NCBI GenBank assembly: GCA_030038565.1
Contig: JASHSS010000205.1
Location: 1-39,846 of the forward strand
Origin: Bryobacteraceae bacterium
GTDB lineage: Bacteria > Acidobacteriota > Terriglobia > Bryobacterales > Bryobacteraceae
Length of the DNA: 39,846 nucleotides
Direction of reading: 5' to 3'
Positions 1 to 9,569 of this stretch are shown here, piece after piece. A model generated the notes under the pieces. It was not told the origin of the DNA and ran no database searches. It saw only the letters and a list, made by a program, of their open reading frames with translations. Numbering within the stretch: position 1 is the stretch's first letter; every line of letters begins with the position of its first letter. A program made the translations under genes and the position numbers.

Positions 1-804
1 AGGCGCCCCAGCCTGCGCCGGCGCGCCCGGAGCTCCGCCGGGGCCGCCGAAGCCAGCCGCGAAATACAGCTTTTTGGGCTGCCACGGCCGCAGGCCCTCC
101 TGGATCTGCTCTGGGTACATCGAAGGATCGCCGGCCGCCCGGTAAGATTCCCGGACCAGAACCGTGGTGGCTTCGTGCGCCCGGTCGCCGCCGCGCCCCT
201 GGATGTTCATGGTGACTACCACGTCGGGCCGCAGAGTGCGCAGCAGGCGTACGTAGTCACCTACGATATCCTTGCGGCCCCACTTGGAGATGACTTCTTC
301 CGGATCGAAGGAATATCCATAATCGATGGCGCGCGTGAAATACTGTTCCGCCCCGTCGATGCGGTGCGCCGAAAGCAGCTCGGAAGTGCGCAGCACGGCG
401 ATGTCGCGGAACAACTCCGGGCCGATCTCGTTCTGGCCGCCATCGCCGCGATTGTTTTGCAGGTCGATCACCCGCATGCCCATGCCGTAGCCGAACAACA
501 CGAAGAGCGCGTTGGTCTCATCGTCGGGGTGCGCGGGCGCCTGCAGGAACGTCGCCGAGACGCTCAACTTGCGAAGCGCCAGACCCAGGGCTACGTGGCC
601 GCTCGAGAACGCCACCGGGGAGAAACTCATGCGGTTCTGCGCCTCGACCACGGCGGTGCGTGGTCCCAACGCCAGGAACGCGAGGCCCAGGAGGCTCCCG
701 CCGGCCAGGAGGGTCAGCGGCAGCCTTGGCAATCGGGCGGTTTCGCCACGGCTCCGCGGGGTCCGGGCGCCATACACCATATTTTCAGAGCGCATGCAAC
801 GCAT
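1..804 (-). CDS. PIG-L family deacetylase, 3' end outside window
   Basis: Partial gene: the reading frame is open to the left edge, so the C-terminus is missing. About 268 residues are visible. The N-terminus has a hydrophobic stretch (LPLTLLAGGSLLGLAFLALG) that reads as a signal peptide or anchor. It is followed by the PIG-L/LmbE signature AHPDDE, whose His and Asp residues bind the catalytic zinc, then QNNRGDGGQNEIG, which is also typical. The family removes N-acetyl groups from GlcNAc-type or related substrates; the substrate here is unknown. The start is uncertain: ATGs occur at 807, 804, 795 and 780 in one frame, with AAGAGG just upstream of the first two. It lies about 50 bp downstream of the receptor gene on the same strand and is probably cotranscribed with it. 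Confidence 0.85.
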   Translation of the reverse strand, partial: MRCMRSENMVYGARTPRSRGETARLPRLPLTLLAGGSLLGLAFLALGPRTAVVEAQNRMSFSPVAFSSGHVALGLALRKLSVSATFLQAPAHPDDETNALFVLFGYGMGMRVIDLQNNRGDGGQNEIGPELFRDIAVLRTSELLSAHRIDGAEQYFTRAIDYGYSFDPEEVISKWGRKDIVGDYVRLLRTLRPDVVVTMNIQGRGGDRAHEATTVLVRESYRAAGDPSMYPEQIQEGLRPWQPKKLYFAAGFGGPGGAPGAPAQAGAP

Positions 805-853
805 CATACCTCTTTTGGTTCTCTCGACAGGATGCCGCCAGGGGTCCCCGAAT

Positions 854-3800
854 TCAGAAACTCAACCGCAATGCCACCTGGGCCTGCCGCGGATTGGTGG
901 CCGTGGTGATTTGCCCAAAGGTAGCCGTGTTGACAGTGGCATTGGGTTGCCCCCAATGCGGGTGGTTGGTCACATTGGTCGCTTCCAACCGCAACTCCGC
1001 GGTCACTCTTTCCCGGATCGGGAATTTGCGAACTACGTTGGCGTCGTAGACCGTCATCCCGGGGCCCCAGAGATTATCGCGGCCGGAATTTCCGCGCGTG
1101 TCTACAGACTCAAGGGCGAAGGCGGATGCCGAAAGAAATTGCTCGCCGGGCCCGTACTGACCGGGATACTGCGGTGTGCCGACGATTTCGGGAACCACCG
1201 AACAGGAAGCGCAATCGGCATTGGTAGCAGCGGCAGCCGCGGTGAAAGGCAGCGCACTGAAGTACCGGAAGATCCCGCTCACCTGCCAATTACCAAAGAG
1301 GGCGGCGGCCACTCCGCCGTTGTGCAGGAAAGGCTCGCCTTTGCCGAACGGCAATTCGTAAACGTGGTTGATGGTGAGCATATGGGCCTGGTCGAAGCTG
1401 GATGGGCCATACGACTGCTTGTAGTTATTGGGATTCAGGAAACCGCCGTCCTCGCTGGTTTCGTCGAGCGATTTGCTGAAAGCATAGGCTAATGTTACGT
1501 GGAAGCCCTTGGCCCATTGCTTTCGGGCGTTGACCTGGAGCGAGTTGTAGTTGCTGTTCACGCCATAAGCGCGAATGGTGGTAGAGGCGGTGCGGCCATA
1601 CTCCAGGTTCAATATTTCCGCAGTTGGCCCGGCGCCGGGAGGGCCTTGATTGATGTTATACGAATAGGGAAGGTTGCGGCCCAGATTGGCGACCCAGCCG
1701 GCGTCCACAACCAAAGTAGGCGTAATCTGGTGCTGGAGCGTCAGGTTCCAGCTATAGACCGCGGGCAGGTCGTAATGCGACGGCATGTAGTAAAACGCCT
1801 GGTTGGGCGCCGGGTTCAGGACGCCATTGCTGGGAACGGCAAGGTAGGTAACCGGCGTAATGGTGTTGAACGGGCCGGCTGCAACATAGTTACTGGTGGT
1901 GCCTACCTGCACGTTGTATATCACCGGATATTGTTGGTTGAGGGTGCCTCCGGTCCAGCCGAAACGCTGCTCCCAGTAGCTGATGCCGTAGCCGGCGCGA
2001 AGCACGGTCTTGGATCCCAGCGTGTACGCGAGGCCCGCGCGGGGGCCCAGGTAGCCGGGCTTGGAATCTACACCGTCGCTGAGGCTGATATTGCCGTAAC
2101 CGGCGATCAGCAGCGAATTGGTGGAGGGTTCGTAGTTGGAAGCCCCACCCGCATACCTTACTTTCGCCGCTTCGTAGAAGTCGTACCGAAGCCCGAGGTT
2201 CAGGGTCAGTTTGGGCGTCACCTTGTAAGCATCCTGGATAAAGCCGTCATAGTGGCTCTGCCGCATCGTGGGACTCAAGATAATCTGGGCCCGGTCTACC
2301 TCGATCGGGTCGCCCAACATAAAGTCTGCGAAGGCATTCACCGTGGTGCCGTAGAGGCCCAGCGGGGAACCGCCCGCGGCGCCCAAATAATTCTCCGTGC
2401 CGGTGGGGCCAAAGACGAAAGTGCCGCGCCCTCCGAACCCGCCGCTGCCCTGCACCTGGAAGCGGTCGTTGCGGTAGCGCACGAAATCTCCTCCCCACTT
2501 CAAGGAGTGCTTGCCAAAGCTCTTGGTCCAGGTGTCCGAGAAGGGAAAGACCGTGTCGTGATCGATGGTGGGGCACTCATAACCCTGCCCAAAACCGGCG
2601 GACCCTTGACCGATGCTGGCCACGCCGATGCCGATACCCTGGATGGCGGCCAGGCTCTGTTCGGAAATCTGGTCCGGGTTGGGATTGGCAATCCCTAAAT
2701 CCTGGCTGGTGACGGTATCGGTACACGATATGTGGGCGATCCAGCGGTTGAAATTCACGCGCGCTTCCATTACCAGGCTGGAGTTGAACATATAGGTGTA
2801 ATCGATGGCCCCGGTAAGAGTGTAACTATGGGAGGAGAGATCGTTGCCGACGCCGGTGCCGGTGTACATCTGTCCCTCGAAGACGTGGTTCGGCAGCGAA
2901 TCGAACTTGACGGAGACCTTGGATTTCTCGCTGAAGTTCTGATCGATGCGGCCATCGAAGCCGTTGGAGGTGTAATCGGTCGGAGCCGAGAAAACGTAAT
3001 TGAGGGTAAGGGGCGGCGCGCCGGCGACGACAATGTTAGGCGCGGGTACATACTGGAACAATTTCTGCGAGATGGGGCTGATTTCGCTTGGCGGAACGAT
3101 GTTATTAGGATAGGGAGTGCGGCCAGCGCCGGTAGTTTGGTTCCCGGTGCTGGGGTCGTATAACTGGAGGCCGGGAACGGCGCTGAAGTTTCCAGTGAGC
3201 CAGGCAGGCTGCGCGGTGGTGGTGGTAGTTTCGGTGCTGGAATAAAATTTCCGGCCTTCATAACTGCCGTAAAAGAAGGTTCTGTTTTTCCGGATGGGGC
3301 CGCCGCCGGCGCCGCCGAAATCGTTATTAGTCAGGCCGGGCTTTGGCAGCGGCGCCTGGTTGAACACATTGCGCGCGCCCAATGCCGCGGTCTCGTTGAA
3401 CTCGAAAAGCGATCCATGGAATTGGTTGGTTCCGCTTTTGGTCACGATGTTCACCACGGCGCCGCCCACCTTACCGAATTCCGCGCTGTAGGCATCGGTG
3501 CTGATGTGGACCTCGGCTACGTCTTCGGTGGCCGGATTATAGAGGGTCAAGCCCAAGGCCATATCCATGTTGTCGATGCCGTCCACCATGGTGTTGTTGG
3601 CGCCCAGAACCTGGCCGTTGGCGTCAAACATAAAGGTCAGCGCGCCGTTTTCCATGATGCCGCTGCCAGAACTATAAAGTGCCGGCACACTCACGCCGGC
3701 CATGAGGCCCGCCGTGGCCTGCACGCTGCGGTCCGGGATGGGTAACTCGACCGTCGTAGTAGCATCGACGTCCTTCGAGACGTCGCCGCTTTCCAATTGC

Positions 3801-4204
3801 AACAGCGGCGACTCGGCAGTGACCTGCACGGTTTCGCTTTGCGTTCCGACGGTCAACACGGCGTCGACACGGCCGACGTTGGAAACGACCAGCGCGACGT
3901 TGGGTTCACTGAATTTCTTGAAGCCCGGCTTCTCCACATCCACCCGGTATGTTCCTGGATTCAGGAAGGGCAGGGAGTAGACGCCTTCGGCGCTGGTTTG
4001 AGTGGTTCGGCTCACGCCGGTGTTCATTTCGGTTGCCGTGACCACCGCGCCGGGCACCGTGGCGCCCGAGGAATCGGTAACGGTTCCGGTCAGAGTGGCG
4101 GTCACGACTTGCGCGACGGAAGCGCCCACGAAGATCAGCGTGGCGGCGAAAAGGGCCGCCAACCGGCCCATGGGCAGATTGATGCGAGTTTTCCCCAGAC
4201 CCAT
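854..4204 (-). CDS. Oar-like TonB-dependent receptor with carboxypeptidase-regulatory domain
   Basis: Outer-membrane receptor of about 1116 residues. A signal peptide (MGRLAALFAATLIFVGASVAQ) is followed by a carboxypeptidase-D-regulatory-like beta-sandwich (TLTGTVTDSSGATVPGAVV... through GTYRVDVEKPGF, roughly residues 35-115). A plug region comes next (DATTTVELPIPDRSVQ, then VDGIDNMD and KVGGAVVNIVTKSGTNQFHG), and then a long beta-barrel ending in VALRLSF, the aromatic C-terminus expected of outer-membrane barrels. I chose ATG 4204 over the GTG at 4213 because GGGAGG lies about 9 nt before the ATG and would abut the GTG. The family takes up large substrates through TonB energy; Oar-type receptors are strongly expanded in Acidobacteriota. 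The substrate is unknown. The PIG-L deacetylase follows directly downstream, so a glycan substrate is possible but only inferred. Confidence 0.9.
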   Translation of the reverse strand: MGLGKTRINLPMGRLAALFAATLIFVGASVAQVVTATLTGTVTDSSGATVPGAVVTATEMNTGVSRTTQTSAEGVYSLPFLNPGTYRVDVEKPGFKKFSEPNVALVVSNVGRVDAVLTVGTQSETVQVTAESPLLQLESGDVSKDVDATTTVELPIPDRSVQATAGLMAGVSVPALYSSGSGIMENGALTFMFDANGQVLGANNTMVDGIDNMDMALGLTLYNPATEDVAEVHISTDAYSAEFGKVGGAVVNIVTKSGTNQFHGSLFEFNETAALGARNVFNQAPLPKPGLTNNDFGGAGGGPIRKNRTFFYGSYEGRKFYSSTETTTTTAQPAWLTGNFSAVPGLQLYDPSTGNQTTGAGRTPYPNNIVPPSEISPISQKLFQYVPAPNIVVAGAPPLTLNYVFSAPTDYTSNGFDGRIDQNFSEKSKVSVKFDSLPNHVFEGQMYTGTGVGNDLSSHSYTLTGAIDYTYMFNSSLVMEARVNFNRWIAHISCTDTVTSQDLGIANPNPDQISEQSLAAIQGIGIGVASIGQGSAGFGQGYECPTIDHDTVFPFSDTWTKSFGKHSLKWGGDFVRYRNDRFQVQGSGGFGGRGTFVFGPTGTENYLGAAGGSPLGLYGTTVNAFADFMLGDPIEVDRAQIILSPTMRQSHYDGFIQDAYKVTPKLTLNLGLRYDFYEAAKVRYAGGASNYEPSTNSLLIAGYGNISLSDGVDSKPGYLGPRAGLAYTLGSKTVLRAGYGISYWEQRFGWTGGTLNQQYPVIYNVQVGTTSNYVAAGPFNTITPVTYLAVPSNGVLNPAPNQAFYYMPSHYDLPAVYSWNLTLQHQITPTLVVDAGWVANLGRNLPYSYNINQGPPGAGPTAEILNLEYGRTASTTIRAYGVNSNYNSLQVNARKQWAKGFHVTLAYAFSKSLDETSEDGGFLNPNNYKQSYGPSSFDQAHMLTINHVYELPFGKGEPFLHNGGVAAALFGNWQVSGIFRYFSALPFTAAAAATNADCASCSVVPEIVGTPQYPGQYGPGEQFLSASAFALESVDTRGNSGRDNLWGPGMTVYDANVVRKFPIRERVTAELRLEATNVTNHPHWGQPNATVNTATFGQITTATNPRQAQVALRLSF

Positions 4205-4233
4205 TCCAAACACCCTCCCAGAGCGTTTCCATA

Positions 4234-4262
4234 CTTATACTGCCGGAGGTGACGCTTGTCAA
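4234..4262 (-). promoter_or_regulatory. sigma-70 type promoter of the TonB-dependent receptor gene
   Basis: On the minus strand a perfect -35 TTGACA (4257-4262) is followed by a 17-nt spacer (4240-4256) and a -10 TATAAG (4234-4239, five of six consensus bases). Initiation would fall near 4227 and leave a short leader that contains the GGGAGG ribosome site. This is one of the two clearest promoters in the window. Confidence 0.7.
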
Positions 4263-4352
4263 TCCGAACCCCGGACCACCACTGTCCCCCACCGTCCCCA
4301 AGACAGTTAAACCGATTACCGGCGGCAGTTTTAGTACGGCTGCGTCCGGAAC

Positions 4353-4546
4353 TCACAGCACCGAAACGCCCTCGGCGACTGTGAGGCCATGCTTGCGGCA
4401 AAGAGATTGTGTCGTATCGAACACCACTGACGCGGTCGCCCCATCGTCCACATCCACGGGCATGCCGCCAGAACGCCGGGACCGCCACCCTCCGGCCCGC
4501 GGGGATATGTCAGGATGACAGAGGCGTCCAATACAAAATGGCTCAC
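4353..4546 (-). pseudogene. VapC-type PIN toxin remnant (frameshifted, internally deleted)
   Basis: No intact gene, but two pieces of a VapC-like PIN protein can be read on the minus strand. The first begins at GTG 4546 and reads SHFVLDASVIL, the usual PIN start carrying the first catalytic Asp. The second lies in another frame (4463 to the stop at 4353) and reads PVDVDDGATASVVFDTTQSL followed by CRKHGLTV. This matches the late part of many VapCs, where a pattern such as P-V-D-V-D..TA...T..LARKHGLTVYDA occurs. Only about 64 codons' worth remains, against 130-140 in an intact toxin, and the two frames differ, so the centre is deleted and the gene is dead. The end YDAAY...LAT..D motif is missing. 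The rest of the 457 bp between the receptor start and the stop at 4662 holds the receptor promoter and the possible antitoxin tail; I see nothing else in it. Confidence 0.6.
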
Positions 4547-4620
4547 GGCTGACGTGAACCTGAGGTTTCGTGCTCGTCCATCAGCCGTCGAAGCAAGACA
4601 TCTCCCCGATAAGCGGCCTC
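4543..4620 (-). pseudogene. possible antitoxin 3' remnant overlapping the VapC start
   Basis: Minus-strand codons just before the toxin remnant read RGDVLLRRLMDEHETSGSRQ and end in a TGA (4543-4545) that overlaps the toxin's GTG (4544-4546) as GTGA. A four-base overlap is the usual junction of toxin/antitoxin operons. No antitoxin DNA-binding fold is recognisable and the 5' part is lost in the neighbouring gene's 3' end. The call rests on position and the overlap only. Confidence 0.3.
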
Positions 4621-4661
4621 GACGCGTCCGGTACAAGATGGTCCATCCGGCTGGCCCCGAT

Positions 4662-5975
4662 CTAGCGAGTCGGCGTGGCCAGCGTGTACCACTTCGTTTC
4701 GTAGCCCGCCGGCAGCACGAAAGTAGGCTTGTTCGATGGAAACAGGAACGTGCCGACGTCCCAGAACTCCAGGCCGCGGCTTCGGGAGTGCAGCGCCGCG
4801 CCCAATTGCTTGCCCAACTCCATGCTGCCATCGTACTTGGCGGCGAAAGGCGAGGAAATATCGCCCCGCACCAGCCGGTTGTAGGAGATAGCAACCAGGA
4901 AATAGGGCCGCGGCAGCATATGATGCTCCATGCGGGTGATGCGGCCGCGCACGATGGCGCCGGCGGGGATCACGACATCGCCCGATCCCGAGCGGCGCAC
5001 CGGTTTCATCACCTTCGCCGAGATCAGGTCGCCGGCGGCGGCTTTGCCGGTATCGATGGGTGCTTCGAGAGCTAACTCGATCGGCAGGCCAATCGGCAGG
5101 GCCAGCGGCTCCCGCACCACCGGCTTCGCCGCGGCGCCCTCCACGTCCGCGCTGGAATCGAAGCGCAGCGCCGATTCCGCCTGGTATTCGCGGCAATCCG
5201 AAAAAGTCGTCAGGTTGCTGGTCTCCTCCGCGTTGTCCATCACGATTCCGAGCTGGCCTTCGCGGGGCAGCAGCATGTCTCCGTCGCCGATGCGCACGCG
5301 CTGGTAATCCATCGTGGCATCCAGTTGGCACATGGAACTGCCGGGCGGCAGGGATGCGGCTTCCACCGTAAAACGCCGCAGGTCCAGCGATTCGGAATCC
5401 AGCCAGAAGGTTCCATCGTAGGGCATGGTCTGCCAGGTGGCGCCGGTCTTCACGCGGTAACGGCTGGCTTCGGCGGAGACGTGATAGCGGTACTCCAGCA
5501 CCTTGCGGTCGCCGTCGGTTTTCTCAGTCACGTAGTGGAAATCTACCGCGGGATTGTCGAAAACCCCGATCAGATGGGTGCCGAAAGTGCCCGTTCCAAT
5601 CGGTCCCTCGTGGATAATCTCATCCACATCCCGCGTGTCGAAGCGCGTGGCGCCTGGCCAGGCGTGAATCTCGTGGCCTTCGGAAACCGTCACCTCGAGC
5701 CGCAGGCGGTCGGTGGCGTCGATCGTGAGGGGCGCGGCGCGGCGGTTGCGCGCGGCTTGAATCACTTTGCACGAGAGCGGTTCGGACGGCTCGGGCGGCG
5801 GCTCGTAGTAAATGCGATCCACCGTTTCTAGGCAGGCATATTTGGCCAGCCGCCGCGTCATGGATTGCAGATTGGCGCGGGCGCGCTCCAGTACTTCACC
5901 GGGATCCCGCTCGGCCTGGCCCCGTGCCACTACCAGCATCAGCACAGGCAGCGCCTGGCGGATCCGCAGAGACAT
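4662..5975 (-). CDS. exported protein of unknown function
   Basis: Predicted 437 residues. The frame is open upstream to 6101, but I place the start at ATG 5975: TAGGAGG lies just before it, using the stop codon of the Sel1 gene, and a signal peptide begins there (SLRIRQALPVLMLVVARGQA). The N-terminal half has a YACLETVDRIYYE motif and a beta-rich middle (FDTRDVDEIIHEGPIGTGTF and following) of the kind found in Acidobacteriota proteins with no assigned function. The last 120 residues (EAPIDTGKAAAGDLISAKV, then VVIPAGAIVRGRITRMEH) resemble small beta-barrel segments with an IPAG-V-GRI pattern, distantly like TrbI/VirB10 C-termini; I regard that as weak. It is probably translationally coupled to the Sel1 gene 7 nt upstream. 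Confidence 0.75.
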   Translation of the reverse strand: MSLRIRQALPVLMLVVARGQAERDPGEVLERARANLQSMTRRLAKYACLETVDRIYYEPPPEPSEPLSCKVIQAARNRRAAPLTIDATDRLRLEVTVSEGHEIHAWPGATRFDTRDVDEIIHEGPIGTGTFGTHLIGVFDNPAVDFHYVTEKTDGDRKVLEYRYHVSAEASRYRVKTGATWQTMPYDGTFWLDSESLDLRRFTVEAASLPPGSSMCQLDATMDYQRVRIGDGDMLLPREGQLGIVMDNAEETSNLTTFSDCREYQAESALRFDSSADVEGAAAKPVVREPLALPIGLPIELALEAPIDTGKAAAGDLISAKVMKPVRRSGSGDVVIPAGAIVRGRITRMEHHMLPRPYFLVAISYNRLVRGDISSPFAAKYDGSMELGKQLGAALHSRSRGLEFWDVGTFLFPSNKPTFVLPAGYETKWYTLATPTR

Positions 5976-5982
5976 CGTCCTC

Positions 5983-6804
5983 CTACTTCTTGGCCGCCAC
6001 CGCGGCGACCCGCGGCTTCCAGTTTTGAGCCGCCTGATCGGTGGTCGAGACATCCGCCGGCGTGAGTTTGGCCGCCTGTGCGGCGCGGAGTTTTTCCACA
6101 CTCTTATCGCCGTGCAGGTAGGCCAGCGTCAGCCAGAAATAGGCCCGCCTGGTATCCTGCTGGATGCCCAGCCCATTGGCGTAGCGCACGCCGAGCCGGG
6201 CCTGCGCGAGAGGATAACCCTGGCTGGCGGCGGCGCGCACCCAGCGAGTGGCCTGTTCCTCATCGTGCGGGATGCCGCCCTTCCCCTCGGCATACAGGCG
6301 GCCGAGGTTGAATTGCGCTTCGGCGTGGCCTTTCTGGGCCGCCAGTTCGTACCAGTAGGCCGCCTGCTTCTGGTCCTGCTGGACGCCATAGCCATCGATC
6401 AGGGACCAATCGGTGGAGGGGCCGTCCGAATCCGGCGCATTGGCCATCTGGAACCAGCGCAGGGCGTCGGCTTCATCCCGCGGAACGCCCCATCCCCGGG
6501 AGTACATCTGTCCGAGCGCGAATTCAGCTTCCGCGTTGCCCTGCTCGGCGGCCTTGCGATACCAACCCTCGGCCGTGGTGAGATCGCGCGGCACTCCTTT
6601 ACCCTGCGCGTATAGCACGCCCAGGTCGAACTCCGCCTCCGCCTGCCCGGCTTCGGCGGCCGCCTTCCATTCCCGGAAGGCCGTCGCATAGTCCTTATTC
6701 TTGAATGCCTGCATGCCCGCGGCGGCATCGGCCCAGGCCCATGAGACGCCCAACAACGTTACCCCAATTCCCAACCAAACGTTACGTACAAAGGGATGTT
6801 GCAT
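5983..6804 (-). CDS. Sel1-repeat (TPR-like) exported protein
   Basis: 273 residues with an N-terminal signal peptide (NVWLGIGVTLLGVSWAWADA). At least five Sel1-like repeats follow, for example AEAEFDLGVLYAQGKGVPRD, AEAEFALGQMYSRGWGVPRD, AEAQFNLGRLYAEGKGGIP and AQARLGVRYANGLGIQQD. Each has the A-x-LG-x-Y-x-G-x-GV-x-x-D consensus with a following AxxWYxxAA helix. Sel1 repeats form alpha-solenoids that scaffold protein interactions, often in the periplasm. A strong ribosome site, AAGGAGGG, precedes ATG 6804. The partner is unknown; the downstream exported protein is the obvious candidate because the two genes are 7 nt apart. Confidence 0.85.
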   Translation of the reverse strand: MQHPFVRNVWLGIGVTLLGVSWAWADAAAGMQAFKNKDYATAFREWKAAAEAGQAEAEFDLGVLYAQGKGVPRDLTTAEGWYRKAAEQGNAEAEFALGQMYSRGWGVPRDEADALRWFQMANAPDSDGPSTDWSLIDGYGVQQDQKQAAYWYELAAQKGHAEAQFNLGRLYAEGKGGIPHDEEQATRWVRAAASQGYPLAQARLGVRYANGLGIQQDTRRAYFWLTLAYLHGDKSVEKLRAAQAAKLTPADVSTTDQAAQNWKPRVAAVAAKK

Positions 6805-6932
6805 ACTCCCTCCTTTTTGCTAATAACCGCCTGCTGAGTAAGTTGTAACACAATTGGGATCGGAGCGGCGGTCCGGGTCCAGGATTGTCCCGATGCGCCG
6901 TATCTCCCGTCACCGGGGGCGCGCCGGTTGGA

Positions 6933-9398
6933 CTATTCCATGCGCAGCGCGGCGACCGGGTCCACGCGCATGGCGCGGCGCGCCGGCAGGTAGCAGGCCG
7001 CCAGTTCCACCGCCAGCAGAATCGCCGGGACGGCGGCAAAAGTGGCCGGATCGGTCGCGGTCACGCCATAGAGCAGGCTGGCCAGCACGCGCGTCAGCGC
7101 CCATGCCGCGCACCACCCCAGCGCGATGCCGGCAACCGCTTGCGCCAGGCCCTGCCGAAGGATCATGCGCGCCACGTTCGCGCGGGTGGCTCCCAGCGCC
7201 AGGCGCACTCCGATCTCCCGCGTGCGGCGGGCCACCGAGTAGGACGCCACGCCATAAATCCCCGCCGCCGCCAGCAGCAGTGCCAACCCGGCGAAAATCC
7301 CCAGGGTGACCGTGGCGAAGCGGCGCTGGGAGGTGGCCGTATCCATGAGCGATTGCATCGAGGCGACGATAAGGACTGGTTGGTCCTTGTCCACGCGGGC
7401 CACCGCGCGGCGCAGCGGCTCGAAGAAGACGCCCGGGCTGGCCGCCGTGCGCACGGCGAGAAACTGCGGGAAGAACGGCTGGCCCTGTTCCATGGGCAGG
7501 TAGATCGCTGGCGAGGGCGGCTTGTCGGGTACGTCTTCGCGGGTAGCTTTCACCACGCCGATGACCTCCATCCACGGCCGGCCGGGTTGTACGTCGATGC
7601 TCAAACGTTTCCCGATGGGGTCCTGGCCGGGCCAGAACCGCGCCGCGGCGACTTCGTTCACCAGCGCGATGCGCCGCCCGGCGGCAACATCCCCGGCAGT
7701 CCATGGGCGGCCGCGCAGAACGGGGATACCGATGGTGGCGAAGTAGCCTTCGCTCGCGGGCACAATTTCCGCGAGGGGCGGTCCGGCGCCGGCCAGGTCG
7801 GGTGCGCCCTCAATGCGGAGGTTGCGTCCGGGGAAGTTGCCGGAGAGCGGCACGCCAATCACCGCGTCCGCGGACTCCACGCCGGCCATGGCGCGCACTT
7901 GCTCCAGCACGCGCCGGTAGAAATCGATCCTGGCGGGAAAATCGGCATAGCGCTGGGTGGAAAGGTTGCCGACGACCGCGGTCAGAACGCGGGCGGGCCG
8001 ATAGCCAAGATCCACCGCCAGCAGGTGCGCCAGGCTCTTCATCAACAGGCCGGCAGCGATCGTGAGCAAGACCGCCAGCGCGACTTCCCCGGCCACCAGC
8101 ATGCCGCCCCACCCCCTCCGCGGTCCCAGCCTACCGGGCCCAGAGGGCACCCCAGAGGGCACCCCTCCGGCCAGCGCGGCTTGCGGATTAGCGCGTGCCG
8201 CCTGCCACGCCGGCGCCAGGCCGAAGAGCAAGCCCGAAAGCGCCGAAACCGCGGCGGTGAACAGCAGCACCAGGCCATCGATGTGCACGCGATCCAGGCC
8301 CGGCAGATCGGGCGGCGCAAGGGTCAGAACCAGCCTGCGGCTGAGGGCCGCCAGCAGCAAGCCGCCGGCCCCTCCGAGCGCGGCAATCAGCAACGCTTCG
8401 ATCGTCCACTGGCCGGCCAACTGCCCGCGGCTCGCGCCCAACGCCAGCCGGATGGCCGTTTCGCGCGAGCGCGCCGCCGCGCGCACCAGCAGGAGTCCCG
8501 CGATATTAGCGCAGCCGATCAACACGACCAGACCGGTGGCAGCCAGCACGATCAGCATGGCCGCCCGCGACCCGCCTAACACCGTTTCCGCCAGCGGAAC
8601 AATGCGCACGCCGCGATTCGCATTGGTGGCGGGATAATCGCGCGCCAGTCGGGCGGCGATGGCGCTCAAATCGGCTTGCGCCTGCTCCATCGAGACGCCC
8701 GGGCGGAGCCGCCCCACTACCGTGCCGCCGAGCGTTTCCCGTCTCTGATCAGGCGCATCCATCCGGAACAGCGGAATCCAGAAGGCCATCTGCCGGGTGA
8801 TCGGAGCAGCGGTGTGGATGGTGACCGGAAAATTGAATCCCGGCGGCATCACACCGAGCACCAGCCAGCTTCGGGCGCCCAGGCCATCCAGCGGAATCGT
8901 TTTGCCTACAATCGAGGGATCCGATGCATAACGCCGCCGCCAGAGGCTGTCGCTCAGCACGATGACGTGGGTGTCCGGGGAATCGTCGGACGCATCGAAC
9001 CACCGGCCCAGGAGCGGCTGCACGCCCAAAAGCCTCGGCAGATCGGCCGAAAGCCGCGCGCCATAGAGAGATTCCGGAAGACCATCGCCGGATGCATTCA
9101 GCATCGCCTGGCCCTGCATCCCGACGCCTTCGAGGGTATGGTTCTGCTCGCGGAAATCGACGGCATCGCGCCAGTTCAGGTAGGGTACCCATTCTCCGGT
9201 ACGGACATCGACCCTCCCCAGGGTTACCAGCCGGTCCGCCCGCGGAAACGGCAATCCCGGCAGCAGCACCGCACGCACCAGGCTGAACACGGCGGCGTTC
9301 GACCCCACCCCCAGCGCCAGCGTGAGCGCCGCGGCCAAGGTGAAACCGGGATTGCGCCGCAAACCGCGGACGGCATACCGGAGATCCTGGACAAGCAT
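6933..9398 (-). CDS. ADOP-type FtsX/MacB orphan ABC permease
   Basis: About 821 residues. It has the duplicated permease architecture typical of Acidobacteriota: an N-terminal [20 protein letters not shown] segment with the first membrane helix, a MacB-like periplasmic core, an FtsX membrane block ([20 protein letters not shown] type), a second periplasmic domain ([18 protein letters not shown]...) and a second FtsX block ending [17 protein letters not shown] ... DPVAALRME. Start ATG 9398 is chosen because GGAGG sits 6 nt upstream; an earlier in-frame ATG at 9425 lacks a site. No ABC ATPase gene is adjacent, hence 'orphan'. Transported substrate and partner ATPase are unknown. It runs in the same direction as the Sel1 gene, 128 bp upstream of it. 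Confidence 0.9.
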   Translation of the reverse strand: MLVQDLRYAVRGLRRNPGFTLAAALTLALGVGSNAAVFSLVRAVLLPGLPFPRADRLVTLGRVDVRTGEWVPYLNWRDAVDFREQNHTLEGVGMQGQAMLNASGDGLPESLYGARLSADLPRLLGVQPLLGRWFDASDDSPDTHVIVLSDSLWRRRYASDPSIVGKTIPLDGLGARSWLVLGVMPPGFNFPVTIHTAAPITRQMAFWIPLFRMDAPDQRRETLGGTVVGRLRPGVSMEQAQADLSAIAARLARDYPATNANRGVRIVPLAETVLGGSRAAMLIVLAATGLVVLIGCANIAGLLLVRAAARSRETAIRLALGASRGQLAGQWTIEALLIAALGGAGGLLLAALSRRLVLTLAPPDLPGLDRVHIDGLVLLFTAAVSALSGLLFGLAPAWQAARANPQAALAGGVPSGVPSGPGRLGPRRGWGGMLVAGEVALAVLLTIAAGLLMKSLAHLLAVDLGYRPARVLTAVVGNLSTQRYADFPARIDFYRRVLEQVRAMAGVESADAVIGVPLSGNFPGRNLRIEGAPDLAGAGPPLAEIVPASEGYFATIGIPVLRGRPWTAGDVAAGRRIALVNEVAAARFWPGQDPIGKRLSIDVQPGRPWMEVIGVVKATREDVPDKPPSPAIYLPMEQGQPFFPQFLAVRTAASPGVFFEPLRRAVARVDKDQPVLIVASMQSLMDTATSQRRFATVTLGIFAGLALLLAAAGIYGVASYSVARRTREIGVRLALGATRANVARMILRQGLAQAVAGIALGWCAAWALTRVLASLLYGVTATDPATFAAVPAILLAVELAACYLPARRAMRVDPVAALRME

Positions 9399-9569
9399 TG
9401 GCTGCCTCCTGACTGTGGTCCTCAAACTGGACGCCGCTCCCAGCCGGCTGGTTTCCCAGCTTTCGGTTCCGACCGCCTTTTCTCTACATTGCCGCCATTG
9501 CTGCGCTGCGCGGCGGCCGATGGGGGTGGCTGTGATAAGCTATTCGCGTCCGCGAGGAAGGAGCTAACG

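Noticed and set aside
8676-9569. Long plus-strand open frame joined to the lysine-rich gene
   Set aside because: It is antisense to the orphan permease and has no family resemblance; only the part from 9570 has its own ribosome site and protein-like composition.
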